From an uncultured Bacillota bacterium (GTDB taxonomy: Bacteria > Bacillota > Clostridia > Peptostreptococcales > Anaerovoracaceae): DNA of 6,371 nt. This document shows positions 1 to 5,022 of this stretch, one piece after another. Position 1 is the first letter of the stretch. The number at the start of each line of letters is the position of its first letter. The notes below the pieces were generated by a model. It did not search any database. It worked only from the letters and a program-made list of their open reading frames with translations, and had not been told where the DNA came from. The DNA is taken from assembly GCA_946629205.1 (NCBI GenBank), contig CAMOXP010000082.1, positions 1 through 6,371 of the forward strand, read 5' to 3'. The position numbers and the translations under genes are program-made.

Positions 1-3
1 CAC

Positions 4-31
4 TTGACTTTTTTTATTCATTCACTATAAT
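4..31 (+). promoter_or_regulatory. Near-consensus sigma-A type promoter
   Basis: The -35 box TTGACT (4-9) and the -10 box TATAAT (26-31) are separated by 16 bases in an AT-rich stretch, so transcription would start near 38. The next element downstream is a terminator hairpin at 71-107. The promoter would therefore make either a short RNA of about 70 bases or a leader that must be read through to reach the potassium channel gene at 170. What lies upstream cannot be seen because the window begins here. Confidence 0.6.
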
Positions 32-70
32 GATGTTAGGCAAAACATTGATAGTTCACATGAACACAGT

Positions 71-107
71 AATGATCCCGAGGTGATGGACTCGGGATTA
101 TTATTTT
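71..107 (+). terminator. Rho-independent terminator hairpin (plus strand)
   Basis: AATGATCCCGAG (71-82) pairs with CTCGGGATTATT (91-102) to form a 12-pair stem with one G-T wobble. The loop is the eight bases 83-90, and a T-rich tail runs to 107. The opposite strand has no comparable T-run after the stem, so it acts on plus-strand transcripts. It either ends an upstream unit or attenuates the promoter at 4-31. It lies before the extended -10 promoter at 119-127, so the channel gene can still be transcribed independently. Confidence 0.65.
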
Positions 108-118
108 GCAGACCATTA

Positions 119-127
119 TGGTATAAT
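119..127 (+). promoter_or_regulatory. Extended -10 promoter for the channel-led operon
   Basis: TGGTATAAT is a perfect TATAAT (122-127) preceded by the TGn extended -10 element. No good -35 box lies at the usual distance: the T/A-rich bases near 98-104 match poorly. Extended -10 promoters tolerate a weak -35. Transcription would start near 134, giving a leader of about 35 bases before the ATG at 170. It is the closest good promoter to the four-gene block 170-3260. Confidence 0.55.
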
Positions 128-169
128 CCATACATACAACAGCAACTGCACAAAGGGAGACGGCATACC

Positions 170-907
170 ATGCGGGAAAAACTGTACCACATAATCGAAC
201 CGCAGTCGAGGCACTCGAGGATAAGCAATATCTACGATATCGTGATGATTATTGTGATTCTCCTGAGCTTCATACCGCTGATATTCAGAGACGATTATCC
301 GATTTTTGGGGCAATCGATGTTTTCTGTGTGATTATTTTTATCATCGACTATATCCTGCGGTGGATCACGGCGGACTTCCGGTTCAAGAAGAAGCGCGTG
401 TCGCCTTTCGTCTGGTATCCGGTATCCGTGATGGCAATCATTGATTTGCTGTCGATCCTGCCGATGTTGGTAGATATGAGCAGCGCGTTCAGAGCATTCA
501 GAGTCTTCCGCCTGGTCAGGGCCCTTCGGGTCGTCCGTGTATTAAAGATATTCCGGTATTCGACGAATATGGACATCCTGGCCAGTGTTTTCAAGGCACA
601 AAGGAGACCGCTCATATTGGTGATGCTGCTTGCGGTCGGTTACATCCTGATTTCCGCAATGGTGATCTTTCAGGTCGAACCGGATACCTTCAAGACCTAT
701 TTCCAGGCAGTCTATTGGGCAACGGTCTCACTGGCGACCGTTGGCTACGGAGACATTTACGCTACATCTGTTGCGGGACGTCTGGTTACCATAGGATCCG
801 TTCTGATAGGAATTGCCGTTGTGGCGCTGCCGGCAGGTATTATCACGGCAGGTTATATGGAAGAAATGAATAAAAGACATAGACACAACGAAGACGAGGA
901 GGAATAA
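170..907 (+). CDS. Voltage-gated potassium channel (six-segment, KCNQ/Kv-like)
   Basis: This 245-residue membrane protein is predicted to conduct potassium across the cytoplasmic membrane. Hydrophobic segments fit S1 (about 22-39), S2 (46-66) and S3 (83-101). S4 follows at 106-130 with a basic residue at every third position: R108, R111, R114, R117, R120, R123, K126 and R129. S5 (147-168), a pore helix and the selectivity filter TVGYGD (190-195) come next. S6 contains ALPAGI (219-224), a motif also seen in KCNQ channels. The tail is short, charged and acidic, with no RCK or cyclic-nucleotide-binding domain, so gating is probably by voltage alone. I chose the ATG at 170 over the in-frame ATG at 83. 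The site AAAGGGAGA (152-160) lies at good spacing, whereas position 83 falls in a terminator loop and upstream of the promoter at 119-127. The next gene starts one base after the stop. Family assignment is firm; the physiological role is not known from sequence. Confidence 0.93.
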   Translation: MREKLYHIIEPQSRHSRISNIYDIVMIIVILLSFIPLIFRDDYPIFGAIDVFCVIIFIIDYILRWITADFRFKKKRVSPFVWYPVSVMAIIDLLSILPMLVDMSSAFRAFRVFRLVRALRVVRVLKIFRYSTNMDILASVFKAQRRPLILVMLLAVGYILISAMVIFQVEPDTFKTYFQAVYWATVSLATVGYGDIYATSVAGRLVTIGSVLIGIAVVALPAGIITAGYMEEMNKRHRHNEDEEE

Positions 908-908
908 G

Positions 909-1538
909 ATGAACCACAAGGTATTACTGCTCAACGGCAGCCCCCATGAGAAGGGATGCACCGCGCGGGCGCTGGAAGAAGTAAGCAAAACCCTTAACGA
1001 AGAGGGCATCGAAACGGAAATCATCCAGATCGGCAAGGAGAATATTCCCGGATGCAAAGGCTGCAACTACTGTGTGTCCCACGGCAGATGTGTCTACAAT
1101 GACCTGGTGAACGGGGTCGCGCCGAAGTTCAAGGAAGCTGACGGCCTGATCATCGGAAGCCCGGTGTACTATGCTTCACCGAACGGGACGGCGCTGGCCT
1201 TCATGGACCGGCTGTTCTTCAGCGCAGGTTATCCGAAGCATATGAAGGTAGGCGCAGCCGTCGTCAGCTGCCGCAGAGGCGGAAACACAGCGACTTTTGA
1301 CGCGCTGAACAAGTACTTCACCATCAGCGGCATGCCGGTGGTTCCCAGCACGTACTGGAATATGGTCCACGGATTCACAGCAGAGCATGTTGAGAAGGAT
1401 CTGGAAGGGCTGCAGACCATGCGCAACCTCGGCCGGAACATGGCCTTCCTGATCAAGGCTATCGCCGCGGAGAAAGCACGCAGCGGACTGCCTTTGGAAG
1501 AAACAGACGATTTCACGTGCTTCCATCAGGGGAAATAA
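909..1538 (+). CDS. Flavodoxin-fold NAD(P)H oxidoreductase / iron-sulfur flavoprotein
   Basis: This 209-residue soluble protein belongs to the NADPH-dependent FMN reductase / iron-sulfur flavoprotein superfamily. The N-terminal strand and phosphate loop LLLNGSPHEKGCTA (6-19) would hold the FMN phosphate. A compact cysteine cluster follows: C49, C52, C55 and C61, in the CxxCxxC-x5-C spacing used by iron-sulfur flavoproteins of anaerobes for a 4Fe-4S cluster. GSPVYYASPNG (83-93) is the conserved second flavin loop, and CRRGGNT (121-127) the third. Such proteins pass electrons from ferredoxin or NAD(P)H to small acceptors; the acceptor here is unknown. AGGAGG (897-902) lies inside the end of the channel gene, and only one base separates the channel stop from this ATG, so the two are co-transcribed and probably translationally coupled. 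Some relatives keep the cysteines without a proven cluster, so cluster binding is inferred. Confidence 0.88.
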   Translation: MNHKVLLLNGSPHEKGCTARALEEVSKTLNEEGIETEIIQIGKENIPGCKGCNYCVSHGRCVYNDLVNGVAPKFKEADGLIIGSPVYYASPNGTALAFMDRLFFSAGYPKHMKVGAAVVSCRRGGNTATFDALNKYFTISGMPVVPSTYWNMVHGFTAEHVEKDLEGLQTMRNLGRNMAFLIKAIAAEKARSGLPLEETDDFTCFHQGK

Positions 1539-1560
1539 GTCGGGAAATAGGACATCAAGT

Positions 1561-2097
1561 ATGAACATCACTGTATATCTCGGATCATATGAAGGCAGCG
1601 ACCCATCGCTTCGCCGGGCAGTGCAGGAACTCGGGCACTGGATCGGTGAAAGCGGGAACGCTTTGGTTTACGGCGGCTCCGGAATCGGGCTCATGGGCGT
1701 GCTTGCTGAGAGCGTGCTGCAGGCAGGGGGCGATGTCACAGGCGTCGAACCGTCGTTTTTTATGGAGCAGGTACTCCAAAAAGATGATTTGACGCAGCTG
1801 ATCGTAACAAAAGACATGCCCGAGCGCAAAGCCAAGATGATCGAGCTGGGCGACGCGTTTATCGCCTTTCCGGGCGGCACCGGAACGTTGGAAGAAATAA
1901 CAGAAGTTATGTCAATGGTGTCTTTGGGGCATCTCAAGGCCCCGTGCATCATCTACAACCTCAACGGCTACTACGATGATCTGAAAAAACAACTGCATCA
2001 TATGATCGAAATGGGGCTGTCAACAGAAGAAAGACAGAAGGGAATCTATTTCGCAGAGGATCTGCGACGGATCAAGGAGATTTTGCAATGCCATTAA
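1561..2097 (+). CDS. LOG-family nucleotide 5'-monophosphate phosphoribohydrolase
   Basis: This 178-residue protein has the hallmarks of the LOG ('lonely guy') family, whose members hydrolyse the N-glycosidic bond of nucleoside monophosphates. Cytokinin riboside monophosphates and AMP are the best-known substrates, giving free base and ribose 5-phosphate. Visible motifs are YGGSGIGLMG (37-46), the MPERK segment (86-90) with the family's conserved arginine R89, and the signature PGGTGTLEE (104-112) with its glutamates. Length is normal for a single-domain LOG. The start ATG has AGGA (1549-1552) eight bases upstream, a weaker site than its neighbours. It follows the flavoprotein by 22 bases and overlaps the macrodomain gene by 10. 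Cytokinin production cannot be inferred in a bacterium like this. Hydrolysis of AMP or a related nucleotide is a more reasonable guess, given the ADP-ribose-handling neighbours. Confidence 0.92.
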   Translation: MNITVYLGSYEGSDPSLRRAVQELGHWIGESGNALVYGGSGIGLMGVLAESVLQAGGDVTGVEPSFFMEQVLQKDDLTQLIVTKDMPERKAKMIELGDAFIAFPGGTGTLEEITEVMSMVSLGHLKAPCIIYNLNGYYDDLKKQLHHMIEMGLSTEERQKGIYFAEDLRRIKEILQCH

Positions 2098-3260
2098 ATA
2101 TCATTCGAAACGATATATCCAAAGTCAGCGCGGACGCGATCGTCAACACGGCCAATCCGCAGGTTGCGATCGGATACGGGGTGGACCAGTCGATTTATGA
2201 GGCGGCAGGAGCGGAACAGCTTTTGGCAGAGCGTGCGAAGATCGGTCCGATGAGGCCCGGGCAGGCAGCGGCAACGCCTGCCTTTGCGCTGGACGCGAAA
2301 TACATCATCCATACAGTAGGACCTGTCTGGGAGGGAGGCGGCTACGGCGAGCGCGAAGCCGTTGCGTCCTGTTACAAGGAGTCCCTGCGGATCGCAGAAG
2401 AACTGCACTGCGAGTCCATCGCTTTCCCGCTGATCTCCACCGGGACCTTCGGATTTCCGAAGGACGAAGCGCTCCAAATCGCCATCCGCGAGATCAGTTC
2501 GTTCCTGTTTACCCATGACATGACCGTCTATATGGTCGTCTACGACAAAAGCGCCTTTGTCATTTCCACAAAAGCCTTTGGCGAAGTGAAGTCATACATC
2601 GAAGAGCGGGATGTGAAGCCGCCTGCAGCGTCGTATTACGGCGAAAAGGGAGACACCAGGCTCGAAAGGAGACGTCTGAACGCTATTCGTGCATGGCGAA
2701 AAGACGCAGAGTTGAGTCATGTTCCGCCGGCAGGAGGCGCGGTCGGAGGCGGTTGGGCCCGGAAGTCAGCGAAAGTCCCGGAGGCTGAGCTGGTCGAGGA
2801 GATGATCGCTGCTGATTTGGAAGAAAGCGATATCTTCGACGCCGACGAAGCCATGTCCGTTCCTAACGAGGCTTCGTTCGCGTTAGCGCCTGGTTCGCTT
2901 GATGAGATCCTGGAGCAGGAAGGAGAAACCTTCCAGCAGATGCTCTTTCGCATCATCGACCGCAAAGGCATGACAGACCCGGAGGTTTACAAGAAGGCCA
3001 ACCTTGACCGCAAGCTGTTCTCGAAGATCCGCAGCAATGAGAACTACGCACCATCTAAAAAGACAGCCCTTGCTTTTGCAGTGGCGCTGGAACTGAATCT
3101 GGATGAAACGGCGGATCTGCTTCGCACCGCGGGGCTGGCCCTGTCGCCAAGCAGCCGTTTCGACCTGATCGTCGGCTACTGCATCAGTCATAAAATATAC
3201 AATATCATCGAAATCAACACCTATCTGTTCGATTATGACGAGCCGCTGCTGGTAGGCTGA
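2088..3260 (+). CDS. Macrodomain protein with C-terminal HTH-like domain
   Basis: This 390-residue protein has three parts. Residues 1-170 are a macrodomain, the ADP-ribose-binding/hydrolysing fold. It shows DAIVNTAN (16-23), the loop GYGVDQSIYEAAG (29-41) with D33, KYIIHTVGPVW (71-81) and the phosphate loop ISTGTFGFP (116-124). The first loop departs from the common NAAN...GGGGVDG form: it reads NTAN...IGYGVDQ. Residues 171-275 are a charged, gly/pro-containing linker, acidic towards its end and probably flexible. Residues 276-390 carry a helical domain; the part from about 300 to 352 (YKKANLDRKLFSKI, APSKKTALAFAVALEL, LLRTAGLALS) resembles a Cro/XRE-type helix-turn-helix. The protein probably removes or reads ADP-ribose at a site chosen by its tail. 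The ATG at 2088 has AAGGAG (2074-2079) inside the LOG gene and overlaps it by 10 bases, which indicates translational coupling. The macrodomain call is firm; the HTH call is moderate and DNA binding is inferred. Confidence 0.9.
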   Translation: MPLNIIRNDISKVSADAIVNTANPQVAIGYGVDQSIYEAAGAEQLLAERAKIGPMRPGQAAATPAFALDAKYIIHTVGPVWEGGGYGEREAVASCYKESLRIAEELHCESIAFPLISTGTFGFPKDEALQIAIREISSFLFTHDMTVYMVVYDKSAFVISTKAFGEVKSYIEERDVKPPAASYYGEKGDTRLERRRLNAIRAWRKDAELSHVPPAGGAVGGGWARKSAKVPEAELVEEMIAADLEESDIFDADEAMSVPNEASFALAPGSLDEILEQEGETFQQMLFRIIDRKGMTDPEVYKKANLDRKLFSKIRSNENYAPSKKTALAFAVALELNLDETADLLRTAGLALSPSSRFDLIVGYCISHKIYNIIEINTYLFDYDEPLLVG

Positions 3261-3274
3261 GCAGTCTGCATGTA

Positions 3275-3303
3275 CGGCTTGCCTTTGACGCTTGCCTAAG
3301 CCG
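3275..3303 (+). other. Weak hairpin and short direct repeat in the 181-base gap
   Basis: The gap between the macrodomain gene and the vWA gene (3261-3441) has no convincing gene. CGGCTT (3275-3280) can pair with AAGCCG (3298-3303) across a 17-base loop, and GCTTGCCT occurs twice (3277-3284 and 3290-3297). No T-run follows, so it is not a standard terminator. The stretch just after it is pyrimidine-rich with CTGT repeats (about 3305-3335). It may be a leader, a processing site or simply filler. Confidence 0.25.
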
Positions 3304-3379
3304 CCTGCTTGAGCTGTCTGTCTGTGCTGTCCGTCTGAGCCGCTCTCGCAAATGTCGCCCGCCACGCGACCTTTTGCCT

Positions 3380-3410
3380 TTGCATCTCTGTTATCCTGTC
3401 ACCGTAAGAT
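3380..3410 (+). promoter_or_regulatory. Possible weak promoter for the vWA/glycohydrolase pair
   Basis: TTGCAT (3380-3385) and TAAGAT (3405-3410) resemble -35 and -10 boxes but are 19 bases apart, longer than ideal. Transcription would start near 3417, just upstream of the strong ribosome binding site at 3427-3433. The 181-base gap makes an internal promoter plausible. Read-through from the upstream genes is equally possible because no terminator is visible in the gap. Confidence 0.25.
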
Positions 3411-3441
3411 ACAGAAACGGAACCAAAAGGAGGCAGAGATT

Positions 3442-4119
3442 ATGAAGAAGAATGAGAACAAAAGCGGCATCATGGAAGTAGTATTTATCCTGGACAGAAG
3501 CGGATCCATGAGTGGTCTGGAGGCCGATACCATCGGGGGATTCAACTCCATGTTGCAAAAACAAAAGAAGGAGTCAGACAATGTGATCTGGTCGACAGTG
3601 CTGTTCGACGATCGCCACAAAGTCATCCACAACAGGGCCCCCATCGAGGAAGTAGAACCCCTCACAGAAGATGATTACTACGTCAGAGGCTGCACGGCCC
3701 TGCTGGACGCCATCGGCAGAGCGGTCCACCACATCGGGATGTGCCACAAGTACCTGCGGGCAGAGGATGTCCCCGAAAAGACCCTGTTTGTGATCACCAC
3801 CGACGGCATGGAGAACGCCAGCAGAGAGTATTCCTACCGCAAAGTCAAGGAAATGATCGAGTTTGAGAAGGATCAGTACGGATGGGAATTCATGTTCCTG
3901 GGCGCCAATATCGACGCCGTCGGCGTCGCTTCGCGCATGGGAATCAGCGAGAGCAGGACATCCTGCTACATCAATGACGGTGAGGGAATCAGCAAGAACT
4001 ACGCTTCATTCAGCAGAGTCATGTCGAAGATGTCCCGTATGGAAGCCTTCGATGAAGCCGATTTGGATGAGGTCAGGGAAGACTACAGAAAGAGAAGCAG
4101 GAAATCAAGACACAGGTAA
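3442..4119 (+). CDS. vWA-domain protein with intact MIDAS
   Basis: This 225-residue protein is essentially one von Willebrand factor A domain and has no signal peptide or membrane segment, so it should be cytoplasmic. The metal-ion-dependent adhesion site is complete. DRSGSMS supplies D18, S20 and S22, GCTALLDA supplies T85, and ITTDGMENAS supplies D121. WEFMFLGANIDAV (148-160) is a late core strand and loop. The C-terminus is basic (RKRSRKSRHR), preceded by an acidic segment. Intracellular bacterial vWA proteins generally act as metal-dependent scaffolds or partner-binding subunits; the partner here may be the macrodomain protein or the glycohydrolase. I chose ATG 3442 because AAGGAGG (3427-3433) lies eight bases upstream. 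The in-frame ATG at 3352 has no such site and would add 30 residues unlike a vWA N-terminus. The glycohydrolase gene starts 18 bases after the stop. Confidence 0.92.
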   Translation: MKKNENKSGIMEVVFILDRSGSMSGLEADTIGGFNSMLQKQKKESDNVIWSTVLFDDRHKVIHNRAPIEEVEPLTEDDYYVRGCTALLDAIGRAVHHIGMCHKYLRAEDVPEKTLFVITTDGMENASREYSYRKVKEMIEFEKDQYGWEFMFLGANIDAVGVASRMGISESRTSCYINDGEGISKNYASFSRVMSKMSRMEAFDEADLDEVREDYRKRSRKSRHR

Positions 4120-4137
4120 TAAGAAGGAGGGGTAACT

Positions 4138-4941
4138 ATGTTAGGGGCAATGTTAGGAGATATCATCGGAAGCCCGTATGAACGGTACAACCACAAGTCA
4201 AAAGAATTCAAGCTGTTCCGCATGAGATCCAGATGCACGGATGATTCGGTCATGACGATCGCCGTGGCAGAGGCGCTGGCTGCGGCTAAGGAGCAGGGCT
4301 GTCTGGAGGATGAAGCCGCCGTCAAGGACCTGCTCATCGATGCGATGCACAAGTGGGGCAATAAGTATCCTCACGCAGGATACGGCGGACGGTTCCGCGC
4401 CTGGCTGCAGTCCAGGGAGCGGGAACCTTACAACAGCTGGGGCAATGGCTCAGCGATGCGCGTGGCTCCGGCCGGCTGGCTCGGAGAGGATATGGAGACT
4501 GTGCGGCGGCTTGCCCGCTGGTCGGCCGAGGTGACCCACAACCATCCGGAAGGTGTCAAAGGCGCGGAAGCTGTTGCGGCGGCGATCTATCTGGCGCGGA
4601 CCGGCAGCACCAAAGAAGAAATCAAGGCTTACATCGAGTCGGAATTCGGTTACGATCTGGACCGGACCTGCGATGAGATCAGACCCGTTTATACATTCGA
4701 CGTTTCCTGCCAGGGCAGCGTGCCGGAATCCATCATCGCGTTCCTGGATGGGGAGGACTTCGAGGATACCGTCAGAAACGCCGTCTCCATCGGCGGCGAC
4801 AGCGACACGATCGCAGCCATGGCAGGCTCCATCGCAGAAGCCTTCTTCGGGATCCCGGAGTGGCTGCAGGAGAAGGCATTCGACTATTTTGACGAAGAGA
4901 TGGACGTTGTGTACAAGAGGTTTCAGGAAGCGAAAGAATGA
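4138..4941 (+). CDS. ADP-ribosylglycohydrolase family protein (DraG/ARH-like)
   Basis: This 267-residue protein belongs to the ADP-ribosylglycohydrolase family, di-metal enzymes that remove ADP-ribose from modified side chains or related conjugates. The N-terminal MLGAMLGDIIGSPYE (1-15) is typical. The first metal motif is TDDS (34-37) and the second is GGDSDTIAA (219-227), with D221, D223 and T224. WGNGSAMRVAP (101-111) and THNHPEG (133-139) are the conserved middle motifs lining the ADP-ribose site. All expected metal ligands are present, so it is probably active. It is slightly shorter than classical DraG, near the size of compact bacterial members. AAGGAGGGG (4124-4132) lies five bases before the ATG. 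It is the last gene of the plus-strand block and a terminator follows. The substrate is unknown; no nitrogenase genes or ADP-ribosyltransferase are visible, so a DraG role in nitrogenase control is not supported. Confidence 0.93.
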   Translation: MLGAMLGDIIGSPYERYNHKSKEFKLFRMRSRCTDDSVMTIAVAEALAAAKEQGCLEDEAAVKDLLIDAMHKWGNKYPHAGYGGRFRAWLQSREREPYNSWGNGSAMRVAPAGWLGEDMETVRRLARWSAEVTHNHPEGVKGAEAVAAAIYLARTGSTKEEIKAYIESEFGYDLDRTCDEIRPVYTFDVSCQGSVPESIIAFLDGEDFEDTVRNAVSIGGDSDTIAAMAGSIAEAFFGIPEWLQEKAFDYFDEEMDVVYKRFQEAKE

Positions 4942-4950
4942 TTTTGCTTA

Positions 4951-4993
4951 CAGAAAAAATCCCGGAGATGACTCCGGGATTATCTGTTTTTTG
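4951..4993. terminator. Bidirectional terminator between convergent genes
   Basis: AATCCCGGAG (4958-4967) pairs perfectly with CTCCGGGATT (4972-4981) around the four-base loop ATGA. On the plus strand the stem is followed by TATCTGTTTTTTG. On the minus strand it is followed by a T-run, the complement of the A-run at 4954-4959. It can therefore end both the plus-strand transcript that finishes at 4941 and the minus-strand gene that finishes at 5023. Confidence 0.85.
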
Positions 4994-5022
4994 TTACTGT
5001 AAGAATTCCTGCTTTTGGGATC

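Noticed and set aside
35..50. DtxR/MntR-like operator suggested by TTAGGC downstream of the first promoter
   Set aside because: Only one half-site is present; the matching CCTAA arm is absent, and no metal-transport gene is seen.
83..169. N-terminal extension of the potassium channel from ATG 83
   Set aside because: The codon lies in the terminator loop upstream of the extended -10 promoter, has no ribosome binding site, and the extra residues do not resemble the family.
3352..3441. N-terminal extension of the vWA protein from ATG 3352
   Set aside because: There is no ribosome binding site there, whereas ATG 3442 has AAGGAGG at ideal spacing.
4138..4941. Nitrogenase-regulating DraG
   Set aside because: The family match is good, but no draT or nif genes are visible and the neighbours point to a different ADP-ribose context.
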